Assembly: GCF_009870125.1 (NCBI RefSeq)
Contig: NC_046683.1
Location: forward strand, 14,083,001-14,147,000
Direction of reading: 5' to 3'
DNA: 64,000 nt
From: Drosophila pseudoobscura
Taxonomy: Eukaryota; Arthropoda; Insecta; Diptera; Drosophilidae
Below, piece by piece: positions 25,013-38,200 of the stretch. Position 1 is the stretch's first letter. Each line of letters opens with the position of its first letter. A program made the position numbers and the translations under genes. The notes beneath the pieces are model-generated. The model had not been told where the DNA came from. It saw only the letters and a program-made list of their open reading frames with translations, and made no database searches.

Positions 25013-28000
25013 ATATTATATCGTAAATTATGTGGGAATGGGGCTATACGGCAGCGGGAAATTGGAAACGGGAGAGTTGTGCGTCCGTCCGTCTATAGGG
25101 ATTGCTCCTTTACAAACCCTAGCAATTATGGAGAGGAAGATCGTTCCCATTCATGCATCATAATATCTTGCAGGAAAACATCCAAGGGATCGCTTGGGGA
25201 TTCACTATTGTTTTGAATATCTTATCGAAAGACAATGCAAATCGAAGAACAACTCTAATCTGCAGGGTATGTGGGGCCTCGACTCCAGAGGAGCTAGACA
25301 ATTCCACATGGGTGTCTGTGTGCGATGATTTATTATTATGCCATTATTGGCCGCCTCCTTATCGCACTTGTCCCAGTTGCTTGCTGAGGAGCAGGAATCC
25401 CTCCGCCGAATGCCTAGGTACTCCCTTTTCTGTCTTTTTTTCTCTTCGTTTTTTGTAATTTTTTTGTATTTTGTGAACGGATAGATTTGTGTCATCTTTG
25501 GACATTGCTCATCGGGCATCGGGCATATGTATTTTAGGAGTATGCATGACTATATCTGGATATACGAGTATGTGTGTTTAATTCATTAACTGAGTAATCG
25601 CAATCGATAATGCGATAAAATATTTATACTCCCGCCAGATAAACCGCCATGTATCGTATCTGTATCTGCGGCTGTCTGTGTTTGCGTTTGCGCCTGCATT
25701 TGTCCCCATTGTCAGGGCCAACAACTGGCGATTGGGCCTATTACTCATCAATGCCATGGCAATGCCCCCGTGCCTCCATTCTGATCACTTTCTGGGGATC
25801 CACAATGCTCTCTGGAGCAGCCTTTATGGGCTAGAGCTGGGAGATGCCATCCACTGGAGTGGAACACTTTTGATACATTTTTTGGCATAGGCCATGAAGT
25901 CAGATCGGTTAATGGCTTCCTTTATGGCTCGTCCCGGGAGGTGTGGCCGTGGCCCCACCGCTGCTCCAGCTGCCTCTTGCTATTTTAATGGCCTTTTGTC
26001 TTAGACACACACATAAATTCCTTTTCGGCTGCCATTAAACCAGCTCAATCAGAAAAGGGGAGACACCCAGCAGGGGCCAAATAAAACATAGGTGGAGTGC
26101 AGATAAAGAAGGGGCTCTTAGGCCAGCCCAAGTGTCTATCTGGCTCGAGTCCATCGTCTGTCAGGCAGATTGACCTCCAGAGAGGCCTCCAGGCCATCCA
26201 GCAAATGATCGAAAAAGAGTTACACAGAATACCAGTTCGAGACGAGGATCTAGGGAAATATTAAGACCTATATATGGACTATGCTTCAATTAAAGTAAGC
26301 TATTCAATCTTTTAATTGTTTCACTAGAAATTTTAACTGGAATTCTAGCTGAATGGACTGTATTTTGCAGCAGCCACTGCAAGCAGCAAATGGGAAATGG
26401 AAAATGGGAAAATATCTAATAATAGTGGAGGCTGCAGATTTTCCTGGAATTTATAGTCACTTTTGGTGCGAAGCTCGGATGGCTTTTCCCTTGAATTGGA
26501 AACAAAACAAACCAATCTTTCAGATTTTCTCGAAGGTTAAGAGTCGGTTATCAGTCAGTCATCCTGAATATCGGACCAGAACTGATTCCATTTGCCTTTT
26601 CGCTGGTTCGCTGATTCGCTGCCACTCGAATGCTGGAACACTCGCTTTGGAACACTAATTGAAATGGCAACAATGTCACATGAGAGCGGATAGTAGTCGG
26701 ACTCGAAGTCGGGCGGGTGTGTGGGTGTAGGGATTCTTCGAGGGGTTTGTCGACTGAGAAACAGGGACAGGGCCAACAGCAACAAGTCAGCGGCGTTCGC
26801 GCTGCGGGGACAGTTCATTAGGGGATACAATTTAAGTCAACACACGCACACGAAACTAGTGGAAATTGTCTCATTAGTACAAGCACGCACAGTGCTCCCT
26901 CGCACACCCATCGAATGGGCGAGTGGGCGAATGGGGGAGTGGGCGAGTGGGAGGTCCGGCGGAGAGGCCTAGCCATGGCCCTACCAGACCGGGTCATCAT
27001 TTCTCCACAAAGACGCTTGTCTATAAAAATCCTCACAAATTGTCGCTGTCGCTGTCACTATCGTTGTCGTTGTCATTGTTGCCGCTCCTCTTCATATCTG
27101 TTGTGCTCCGTCTGCTGTCTGTGCTGGCTGTTCCGCACTGGTACGTTGGGGGCAGACATCGGTGGAATCTGTTGCAGGCATCAAGATGGAGTTGAACAGG
27201 GGGAAAAGTTTCGCGAAAAGAAACGGAAACTAGAGCGAAAAACTTGGCGAAAAGCAACCGCTTCTTGCACGGTGGGCCAAAGAAAATACATAGAAATTTA
27301 AGAGGAAAACTAGAGCCAAAAGAGAAAAACAAGGATTCCATTTTGATGTGACGCAAGTTGCGCTAATCCCCAGTTGAATGGAGTGCAACCCATCTAAACT
27401 ATCTTGCCCCACACAGGGGTCCGACTCGAAGCTTTAATGAATATATTCCATACTCTCTGTAGGACCAAGAGCAGTGGAGTAGACTAGGCAGAGTTTACCC
27501 TTATTTAGGGCAATGTTCATTCTGTTTTTTAAGCCCTTAAGTTGAAAATTCAATTTGCCGCTTTAATTCCTTTCGCTTTTTTGCCCCCGCAACCGGTACT
27601 CCTGCCCCACTGTGGCAAGCAACAAGCGCCACACATGGCCCTGTCTGATAACAAAGTGTGTGTCTGCACTGCCTGTTTCTGTGCGTGTATTTGTGTGTGC
27701 GTGTATGGGTAGGGGCCGGAATGTCATTTGGCTGTTCGGGTCATTGGCTCCTCTGCGACGCTCCGCTGGTCTCCATCGTCACTGTGGGGCACCAGACGAG
27801 AGCCCTGCTCCGGACTCAGGACTAGAGCTGGAGCTGGAGCTGGCACTGGCACTGGCACTGGCACTGGAGTCGCCGCCCGTCAGCTCGATTCTTGTTGCCA
27901 CTGATAAGCATTTACAGTAGTTGTTGCTGTTGCTCGTGCCGTTGCCCGTTTGGCTGTTTGCCTGTTGACAGTGCGGGTGCCTCGTTTTGGCCATGGCTGG

Positions 28001-28327
28001 TTGGATGGTTGGATGGCTGAATGGTCGGGTGCGGCTTGGCCCTGGCCATGAGTATGTGTGTGTGTGAAATTTGTGTAACGCCTGCGGCGGCAACAGAAAC
28101 AGAAAGGAGATGCGATGCGGAGAGCCCTTCTGCCGCTTACGTTCCCCCCCTTTGACGCCCTTCCCCACTGATGCCCTGGCGTGGGGCACCTCCGATGGGG
28201 CAGGGCTGAAAAGGTTGTAGATGTGTGTATGTTTAAATTGCCTTTTTCGTGTCATTCCTGACACAGACACAAATTTGTGCCTACATAAATGATAAATATG
28301 CATGCCCCCAGTTCTCTGCCACACTCC

Positions 28328-28358
<31 letters not shown>

Positions 28359-31300
28359 TCTCGCTCGCACTCCCTTCCATGGGCTTTGTCTTTGTCTCCG
28401 CCTTGACAGGGGGGCCGACTGCTCTTATCTCCTCCTCATGCTAAACAAAACCGACACAAAATGGCATTTATAATTACTTGAGCCCTCGTTTTGCTGCGGC
28501 TTTGCGATTAAGCCGATCTACCCCCACCCCCACCCCACCCCATAGACCCATTCCTCCTCCCTGGTGGAGCACCAACAACAACTGTGCGACTGTGACATAT
28601 CAAAGTGTGTCGCCTGCCTCTCATAAATATTCAAATCAATTTAGTTGCAACAAAAAGTTTCCACCACGGGAACGGGAACGGGGACAGTGTCATTGGCTTG
28701 GACGCTCTTTAAACTGAATCTATACTTATTCCCACTCATAAATTCAGTTTGATTATGGACTTTGGTGGGATAGGAAATCGGGAATCGGACAAGTCCTTGT
28801 GGAAGGTGACAGAAAAGTTTAATTCAATGGGAAATTGGTTTTGGTTTTGGTTTCGGGATATGCGATGGGTGTGGGATTAAATTGGGTTCAGGCTGATTTA
28901 TATACAAATAGTTAGAGTTCGAATTTAGATTGGATTGTGAAGAGTTTGAATTCGATTTTTGTTTAGTTTTGCGGCCATTCATCTGAACGGAATGCGCTGA
29001 AAAGTGTGCTATCTAATCTGTTCGACTCATCATAGAGATATTTTGTTAATCCCTTTTAATGCCAGTGCACTTGAGGTTAAATTTCCAGTATTTCCACATA
29101 TCCAAAGAACTGCCCACCCTTCTCCAATTACCAATTGCGATTAGCCCCGAGACCCATCAAATGTTGTGTGTTCTGTCTAAACCAGAGCTTGGATTTGTTG
29201 AACTTCCTTGCAGAGCCCAAGTCGAAGGATATTTTTAGGCACTTTCGAGTCAATAAACTGAACAGAACAGAGCCAAAATTCGAGCAGCCATATCTATTTA
29301 GAGGCCTTTCGTATTCATTCAGGGATTCATGCCGCCATCCATCCACCCGGCTGCCTCTTCGAAAGTGTGGCTTTGTTTTGTCATTTATTTGTCTACTGTA
29401 GAACATGCCCCCAATCTCATTCCCATCCTCATTTCAGGGCCCAGGCCTCCATTGCCCGTCCCGATGCTGTTTCTTTTGTGACATTTTCATTTCGCCTCGC
29501 TTTGCTTTTCACTGCTTTTCTTTGCTTTTCTTGCTTTTCTTTTCTTGTGCTTTCCTGGGCCCTGATTGTTTATTTGTTTTTCATCAGATTTCCACACTGC
29601 CACGGCCACTGCCACTGCCACTGCCACTTTCCCCTCTGTCCTACCTCTTTGTTCACCATGCCCCATGCCCCATGCCACTGATTCATTAGCATTCTACCGC
29701 GAGTGAATACAAGGAAAAAAGGGAGAGGAAAGGAAAGGAAATTTCTGTTGCTGCCCCAAAGGAATTCTGATGTTTATCTTTTGTTTGTTCTTTTTCCCCT
29801 TGATGCATGCTGTCTGCCTGTTGCTCTATCAATTGCCGCCTCCGCCTCCCTTCGTTTCTGGCCCCTTTATAATCAGCCGGCCCTCGTAATTGCGTGGGGG
29901 CCATGAATTCTCTAAAATTTGGAAATTCAGTAATCATTTTCGATTCGCGCGCCCCTGCAATTCGCTGTGAATAGGCCAGAGATTTTCCATTATAAGAAAT
30001 GGGGACTATAAGACACAGACTCTCACGCAGGATCGAGTTTGTTTCTCCCTTAAAGAGCGAACATCTGTGGAATTTACAAACTTTAAGATGCGTGAAAACC
30101 TCTATCTCTATATATGTACATATATATCCTAAAGGAATGTCCCATGGCTGCACTGCCCCTTCCATGCGCTTATTCATTCCCTCTCTCACTATCTCGCTCT
30201 CTCACACACTCTTCCTCGTGCAGTGTGCGCTCTCTGTCGCAGGCGAGATATAACAGCTGGTCTTAGTGTAAAAAGAGGGAGAGAGAGGGAGAGGTTTTAC
30301 TCACTGAGCACCGGAGTAGAGCCGCGGCCGTTGCCACGTCCTACAACATTCCCGCTTCTCGTTTTTCATTTTTGGATGGATACTTTTTTCATAGTTTCCG
30401 TTCCTGGAAATCAATTGTAGGAGCTATATTTTGTTGGGCACTGCGGAGGAGCGCTCTATACAATGGAATTGTGAAATATTCTGCCCTGTAATCCAGACAA
30501 CCCACCCAATTATAAGGCACGCGATCTCTGGCAAACGACAAAAGCAAAACTAAGAGGCGGACACGGATTCGGTGGCGGGGGCGGTGGGGGCGGTGTGGGC
30601 GTAGGTTTAGGCGGTGGCACGGGGAAATGCATGCAACATTTGTGGCTCTTTTGAAGAGCATCTCAAGTCCTAATGCACCCGGCAACAAGCCCAGAATCGC
30701 AGCCAGCCTCGCGGCCACCCATCCAGGCATCCACCCACCAATCCACCTGCTCATAGAAAACCCGTGTACATGGGGAGCTTTATGCTTGTACATAAGTATT
30801 TATGCCTTTCAATTTTAGTGCTGCACCTGGTTGAAAGCTGGCTACTGGATGGTGGATGCTGAATGTTAGATGCTTTGGATGCTTCGAATGCCTGGCACAC
30901 ACCCTCCAGTTCCTTCAGTTCCTGCAGTTCCTGCATTTCCTGCAGTTGGCCCAGACTGCCAGAGAGTAGCAGAGTACCAGATGAGCCAATGCATTCAGGG
31001 CCGGGCACGAACCCCAGCCACAGCCCCACAGCACAAACTCGCAAACAAATACCGAGTCGCCTTGGGCTGTGGTTGGGTGGGGTTGGAGGGGTTTGTGGAC
31101 TAATCTGGCATCTGGCGCATACAACACAAATTGCAGTTGGCCAAACAGCCGGAAAAAAGAAGTTAGAAGAAGCTGAAAGCTTTAAATCGGGTGCGGAGTA
31201 GGTTTCCGGAACCAGGCAGACCAAATACCAACAACAGAGCGATCATTCCTGCGACAATGGCAGGAATAAAGGAATATATTGTGGTATGGCCAAGAAGGGG

Positions 31301-34300
31301 ACTTGCCATGGCCCAAAATAAATGGCATCGTCAACCAAATCGCGTTCTAGACATGAACAATGATTTCCTTCATGGCGCTACAGACTTTTGGGAATACCCG
31401 GCCGATACCCTTTTCCAGGAACTGCCAAATAAAACGAAATAATTTGCTCCATTGAGGCTTCAAATGCCTCGTCCCATCTCGTTTAATTCCATTTGGATTC
31501 GCCTCGTTTAATGTCTGCTACGTTTTCACGATTATTTATTTCAAAATTCTTTTTTTACGATCTCCCTGTGCCGCCCAGCCACCGCCCCAGCAACACCCGT
31601 TTCATAATTTATTATTATTATTATCGTTCCGTTTATTCATAAATTGCATCGAATTTTCATTCGTGCCAGATAATAAAATGAAAAGAGGAGGGACGAAGAG
31701 TGAAAAGCAGGCGTTTCGAATGAAGAATATCCTCCATTTTAGTGGGATTTTAAATGAGTTCAACGTATACCAAATGTGAAAGGTAATGTCTCGAATATGT
31801 ACTAAATAATTACTGTGCTCTTTAGACTATTTAATCCTGCGAGTTCCGCTCTCAACCCTTTAGTCGATCCGTCTCCAACTATGACACAATTCGGGTCAAT
31901 ATGTCGGATAACATTATTATTGCCAGTGTATAACGAAATTGTTTGCAGTGTCCTTCTTTACAATTCACCATTTGGCATTGTCCACTGTCTGTCTCGTTCA
32001 CTGCACTAATATAATTTCATGTACAATATAATTTCATAATTTGTATAATTTCATCACGGTTAACAGTCGGTTCCATTGCTGTTCTCGCTCAGAGAGGATC
32101 CAAAGGGGCGACCATAGAGGGGAACCAGGATAGACCCTGTCCCCTTGACCTCTTGCCTCCTTATGCAGTAAATTTCGTATTGGCAATTTCGTTGACTTTC
32201 GCAAAAGTTTATGCAAATCAAATTGTTCAAGAGCCATTGAAAAGTAACCATTTTTTTCATCGTTTTCACTCTGAACTCTGAGCTCTTGCTCTTGCTCTAG
32301 CCCTTCGTAAGGGCTCTGGCTCTAGCCTGGGGAGCATTGTTTGTTGAGCACTTTTCCCAGCACAGAGGTGGCACAAAAGCAAGGGGAAAAAAACAAAATG
32401 AAGAGCCCCAACAAAAGGCTGACAAATTAATTTAGAGCTACAAAAAACTAAAGCCCAAAGCCCGAGGCGGAGGAAACCAGAGGCCGCAGTCGCCGCCGCA
32501 GCCGCACAGCCAGTAAAGCGAAGGACCCTAGACAATGCACAGGAAGAGCCGCAGGGCAGGCGATTCGCTTCTTACCTTCTTCTTGCCAGGACTTCCGCTT
32601 CCTCTCCCCCCCTTCTGCTGCTCCCTCCCAGCGTGGTCTAGCGTAGGCTAATCCATTTATTCGGCTGACTGCAGTCAATATGCCGCAACTCGTTTAGCTT
32701 GAGCAAATTTGGGGGCCTGGCCTCCTAAGCCGCTACCAAAGTTTCGCTTGCACTTCGGATCAACTCGTCCTAAGACTCCGTGCACACAGACCCGCACACA
32801 AGTGCCCATGGTCGTAGATACTCGTGCACCCATACAGCGGCAAAAGTTTGGCTTGCTCAAGCGCTTTTCCGACTTCCACGACGAGAACGAGAAAAGAAAA
32901 TTTCGCAACCGCGTATCTCAAATGCTCTCCCACGAGGGCCATGCCACAAGAACCCAGAAGATCAATTGTACCAATTGAGATTTATGAAATGTAAAGCCTA
33001 CCCGATATCTGTAGGGGCTTTCCCCACATAATTTCAAACATATGAAGATCTGAAATCAGTAATTCTTGGGAATCGAACAGGATCGAATAATTGTCCTATA
33101 CGTCGTACCACATGTCCTCTGTCCTATCCCTATACCCTGTCCCTGTCGCTGTCCCTGCCCCTGTCACTGTCACTGTCTTCTCTGATGGAGTTTATCCACT
33201 TGTCAGGCACAAAGTGTGCATAATGTCCTATAATTGAATCGCTCTGAAGTGTGCTGTGTGTTGAGTCCCGTCTTGGGTTTTGGGTGCCGCATCAGCCATT
33301 CTCCGAATGAGATTTCAAGGAGGTTTCAAATGATTTCCTTCCTTCGCTGCTGCTGCTTGTTGCACATTGTGCTAAATACAGTTCAATGTGCCACACACAT
33401 ACATATGCCACAAGAGACGACAGCCGCAGGCGAGATGGAATATGGGAGAAGTGCGGATCAGTGTAAAATATTCAGCACAGATACGATTCCGTGTCTTTTT
33501 CAAGGCATTTATGCGGCGCGGTGCCTCCTAGGACTCTGTATCTGTGTAGCTGTATCTGCAGCTGTGCTTGTGTGTCAGTGTGTGTTCTCCAGATTATGTT
33601 GCTCTTCAAGTAACATTTTTCGTCGTGCAACAATCCGAGTCTCCGACCAAGTCCTCCGTTTATCCGCAAACCTGTCTGTACCCTAATGGGGCCAGAAAAT
33701 AAAAGCAGAATTATTGGTGGTGTGGTGTTGATGCCCTGTGCGAAATCCACAAAAGGTAATTAATATTATCTAATACCGTGGGTAAAATTGTATTATTAAA
33801 GGGGTCTTTTATTAGGAAAAGCACAAATATGTTAGTCATTTCCAGAACGTGTTTCCTGAAATGGCCAAGTGGGTGCGGAAAACCTGTGAAATCCATTCTG
33901 CTTAATTATCTCCAAACTTTGCCAACTTCGCAGAAATTCAGCTCGTTTTCAGTGCACCCTGTTTCGGAGAAGGCAGTTGGAGTAAGGACTCATTTCAGGC
34001 GATGCAAGACCAGTCCATGTACGGGGAAAAAACCTTATAAGCGCAGAAAAAGCACTTGTAGTAGCAAAGGGTTAAATAATCGTAATACACTGCTTTCAAT
34101 TGAACAAAAAATACCTAGTTTTTTCAGGGCCTGCACCGCCTGGAATTGTGTTGTGTTAAGCAGTGAAAGCAGTGCTGAAGAGATTGATTAACACTCTTGC
34201 CACTTGTTTGTTCGTTAAAGGGTATCGAATGCTTCGGCAGAGGGCCGAACAAACTCTTGTTTGTATGGCGCATGTTGTTGTTGGCTTCTTATTTTATTTA

Positions 34301-34438
34301 GTAAATGGTTTTCGTGTTAATTTTAATTTGCAAATGCTGACACGGTGGATAAGCAGCGGCAGCGGCAAAAGCTGGAGCCCCGAGTGGGGCATTTGTAATT
34401 TATGGCTTTGTCTCATCCAAACATTTTCAATTTGCAGG
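24561..34438 (+). other. Non-coding interval, possible first intron of the Ras-like gene
   Basis: No supported gene. It contains a CT dinucleotide array (24974-25009), a GAGTGGGC-type run near 26915-26950, GCACTG repeats near 27840, a GGCT run near 28330, and purine- or pyrimidine-rich tracts. Frames such as 33778-34191 (+) and 32709-32978 (+) are open but show no bias or domain. If the 24.0-24.56 kb exon belongs to the Ras-like gene, this interval is its first intron and likely holds its control elements. Confidence 0.4.
24974..25009. repeat. CT dinucleotide microsatellite (18 units)
   Basis: Eighteen perfect CT units form a GA-repeat on the - strand, a binding substrate for GAGA factor in flies. 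It lies about 410 bases downstream of the candidate first exon's donor. Confidence 0.95.
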
Positions 34439-35114
34439 TAAACACGAAAATTGGCGAGGAAAATTATCATCGAGTCACGTAATTAAAACGAAACGTAAGA
34501 CGAGCAGAAAGAAGAAGCAGCAGGCGAGTAGCAACAGGCAAATATTTGCATACCACTGGAAGAGCGAGAAAAAGAGAGAGAGAAGGAGAGAGTGTGCGAA
34601 GGAAAACGCTAACGGGGCTAATAATAAACTAAGGCCCAACTACCGCGTTAGCGTGGCCATAACCATTGCCCGTTACGACTACAAATACATTTACACTTAC
34701 TGCTGATAATAAAACGTCGCGTCGTGTCGCACCGCATCGCAAGCAGCACCAAGCAGAGGAAAGCAGGCTGCGAAGCAGAGTAATAGCAGAGGCAAGCAGG
34801 CTGCGAAGCAGAGTGATAGCAGAGCCAAGCAGGGCAAAGCATAGCCAAGCAGTGGGCAGAGGAACGACAGCGGCAGCGGCAACAAAGTTCCTGCTGTTTA
34901 TGCAAACGCCGACAGCCAGCATAAAGGCACACTAAACAGAAAGAGAGCCGAGTGTGAGAGAGACGTCGACGTCGACGTCGTCGTTGAGACGTTGATTTAC
35001 GGCCTGCCTGGGGAACCAGCAGCAGAGCAGCAGAGCAACAGAGACGGACGCCGCAACAGTCAAAGCGACAGCCAGAGCCACAGCGACAGCGGCAGAGACA
35101 GAGACAGCAGCAGG
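34439..35114 (+). other. 5' untranslated part of the first coding exon
   Basis: The region from the acceptor TTTCAATTTGCAG (AG at 34437-34438) to the start codon at 35115 looks like an untranslated leader. It is A- and GA-rich, carries GAGA tracts near 34573-34595, a 33-bp tandem repeat rich in AAGCAG (34756-34821), a GTCGAC run near 34963-34980 and CAGAG-type repeats near 35020-35110. The true 5' end is not visible; transcription might also start inside this block. Confidence 0.5.
34756..34855 (+). repeat. 33-bp tandem repeat in the leader
   Basis: Two full copies (34756-34788 and 34789-34821) differ at two positions, and a partial third starts at 34822. Each contains AAGCAGGCTGCGAAGCAGAG. 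The motif AAGCAG recurs about ten times between 34740 and 34855. Confidence 0.85.
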
Positions 35115-35203
35115 ATGCGTGGCCGTCACTTGCGTCGACGCTTCAGCCTGCAGCCGTCCTTCATGAAGGATGACAACAACGAGGATAAGCCGAAGCGTGA
35201 CAA
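35115..35203 (+). CDS. Ras-like GTPase, coding exon 1
   Basis: This exon encodes the first 29 residues plus two bases of codon 30. It begins MRGRHLRRRFSLQPSF and is strongly basic, then acidic (KDDNNEDK). The ATG at 35115 follows GCAGG and is the first Met in this frame in the exon. The donor is GTAAGT at 35204 (phase 2). The split codon becomes AAA (Lys30) with the first base of exon 2. No signal peptide or myristoylation glycine is seen, so membrane binding must come from the C-terminus. Confidence 0.88.
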
Positions 35204-38200
35204 GTAAGTTATGGCTAAATAACTTTCCGCTATCATCTGCCAACGTACATATGTACGCATACACACCTCTACGGGCAGGAATATGCATGCAAAATCCATA
35301 ACCGTAAACCCCCCCCCACACACACAATTGCAACCTTGTTGTTCCGCCTGGCGTTTCAGGGCCCGATGCCCAAATGGAACCACTTTTTTACCATAGAAAT
35401 GGATGGTTGGCAGAGTTCGTTCAGTATTTATCAGGCTTAGCCTTGCAGTGTTGGTTTTCGTCCGATAAAAATAGTGCACGAAGCTCACTTTTTCCCATTT
35501 CCACCTCAAACCACGAGAAAGTCTGCTGTCAATGGCTATGGCATGGCTTGTTCAAAGTTTGACAGGATTCAGCTGTTAGATGCCAGTTGACTGAAGAAAC
35601 CCAACAGTTGGGAGCCGGAAAAACCAGAACATACATATATATTTACATATATGTAAAGAAAAGTAGTGTTTCCATTATGTTTCCATCTGGCGATTGGTTT
35701 GCACAAATAAACTGAAAGGAAAGCTACTCATTAGTTGCCGAACTCCAACGATTTAATTTCCAAGCTCAACTAATAACAATAAATAATGTAGTTTTCCGGC
35801 CACACTTCGAAGGGGCTCTAGTGACAGGCCGAAAGACGGAAAAGCTTACACCAGTTTTTCCGGGCTCCGCTTTGAAGCCCGCAGCTGCTGCCGGTCGCGG
35901 GATGTGGTATGTGGGACGTGGGACACGGACAGGACCATCTGCAACAGAGCTGCCAAACAGAAAGTCTGACAGCGAGGCAGCCAAAGTGTCACAAACTCTT
36001 GGGCGGGGCGGGGGTGAGCCCAACTCCAATCGCTGTCCGCAATAATTGCAGAGGAATTTCCAACGGGTAGCAAACTCCAAGCTTACCGGAAAAATGTCGA
36101 GTGCGGCAGCAGCGGCCCTGGCCCTGGCCCTGGCCCTGAAAGAAGCACAATGGCTGGGTAGTGGTCAGGTGGAGTCCAGGACGAGATGAGTAGGCCGCTC
36201 ATATTCGACAGTCGGGCTAGACCCAATTGCCTCCTGGAGGTGGCAGTCCTTCGGGTACATGTCAGGAATCTTTGCATTTTTCTTTGGGCCAAACATTTTC
36301 ATTTCTTCACTTCGCAAGTTCAAAGAATGACATGGAAGACACCCAAAGGCACAGGAAAACGGGAGATGAAGGATGGGAAGTGGGAAAAGGGACACGGGAC
36401 AGGGACGGGGGACACCGCACACGGGACACGGGACAAGGGTAAAACGAAAAGGGAAAGAGTCGCGGACAGGGCGGTCCCCGCCTGATTTCCTGGCCGGACA
36501 TCGTTGCCCCTTTTCCCTTTTCCCTGCCTTCTGTTTCCTTTTAGTTTTGCATACTTTTCCTTTTGTTTCGGCTGTCAGGACAAGAATTTCATGTTTTTCC
36601 TGCTTTTGTTTCGCCGTTTCCTCCTTTCACTCGGGCCTTTGATTACAACGTAACGCCCCATCCACAAGTTTCGGCGTCGAGGAAAGAAATACTCGTATTT
36701 ATAGAAACCTTGGCAGGGCCCCAAGGCTCCAGCACAGCTGAACCGACGGAGCCACGGACAGAATAGCGCTTATTAAAATCAAATATGATCCCGCCGCTGG
36801 TTGGCCTGTCGCGTCTCCCGTTTCGCCATTCAGCCATTCCCGACCATTTTCCCGATTCGATATCAGTTCTGACATTTTGTGGTCAGCTGTTCGTTCTCCT
36901 CCTGCATTTCCGGTCATCTTTTGCAACCGCCAGATCTATAGGCTATACTCTACTTGGTAGAACCTTAACCCTAGAAGGGATGACGCACTATCGCATATCG
37001 CTCCACACCTCCAGTCGGCAGATGGCACGTGGGATGCAGATTAGGGGTTAGGGGGTTAGCCCTTTGTGTAAGTTTTCTCAAGAAAATGATTCCACAGTCG
37101 ACTGATTTTCACTTTAGCGAGAAATTACAACAAATTTCAAATTTCGTGAAAACACAGAGGATGCAGAGAATATTCAGGGATAATTCACAGATACATACAT
37201 TCTTTTTGTATGAACACCTTATGAAACACAATCTGTGGAGCCAAGCAATTACTTTTAAATTTTAATTAGTTTTAAAATTATAAAAGTTCAGAGGTTACCC
37301 TGTAAGGGGTCGAATAAACGAGAAGTTTAACCAAACCCAGAAGAATGTGGTAGTATTTCTGAACCAGCGACAGCGATCCAACTATTTTAAAAATCTTCAT
37401 TTTTATGGCATTTTTCGCTCTGATTCCATCAGAACTTTAAAGCGGAATTGACTTTAAGCGGCTGGTGATGGAATTCCCTCGATTCCCAATTAATTTACAG
37501 CGAAACACGAAGCGCCAGTTGAAACAGAGCCATATATAAAGGACATAGGTACTCCCTGCGAGGATGTACGTATGTATGTGGAGGGGATATAAAGGGGATC
37601 CGTCTGGGCCCTTTGTTTGCTTTATGCCTTCGTTGTGGTTGTTACTGTAGCTGTAGTTGTAGTTGTCGCTGTCGCTTTCCGATGTTTGCCGTAATGATTA
37701 ATTTTAAATGTAGCGCGCAGATTTAATGAGCCGCCCAGGAGATAAAGTCCGCCCCACGGGTAAAGGAATAAACACAAAGCAATAGGAGGGCAAGAAGGGA
37801 AAGTACAGGAAAGGAGGAGGAATGGAGGATAAATGGACTAGGAATGGAGGCTTGGAGGCGTGGAAGTGGGATGGATATTAAATCATGAATCACTAGCATA
37901 AGAATTAATTGAATTGCATCGGATTTAACTCACTCAAGTCACGTTTTTCTCCCCACTGCCTCCCCGACCACACACGCACGCACCGCACCCATCAAACACC
38001 CAACATTTACACCCATTTAACACCCACACCCATACACATGCAGAGTGGGCAGGACCAATGTGGTGGACGATGCCATCGGACCGGCCAATGCCCGCCACAA
38101 GATCGTCGTCATGGGCTCCGCCAAGGTGGGCAAAACGTCGATAATCACACAGTTTCTATACAACACATTCAGCCCAAAGTACAAGCGGACCATCGAGGAG

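Noticed and set aside
27779..28324. 181-codon open frame on the - strand ending in a Ser/Ala-rich run
   Set aside because: The Ser/Ala part is the GCACTG/GAGCTG repeat read backwards; the rest has no coding features.
33778..34191. 137-codon + strand frame just upstream of the GTPase leader
   Set aside because: It starts at a non-ATG codon, its codon use looks random, and it has no recognisable motif despite a GKKPYKRRKS basic stretch.
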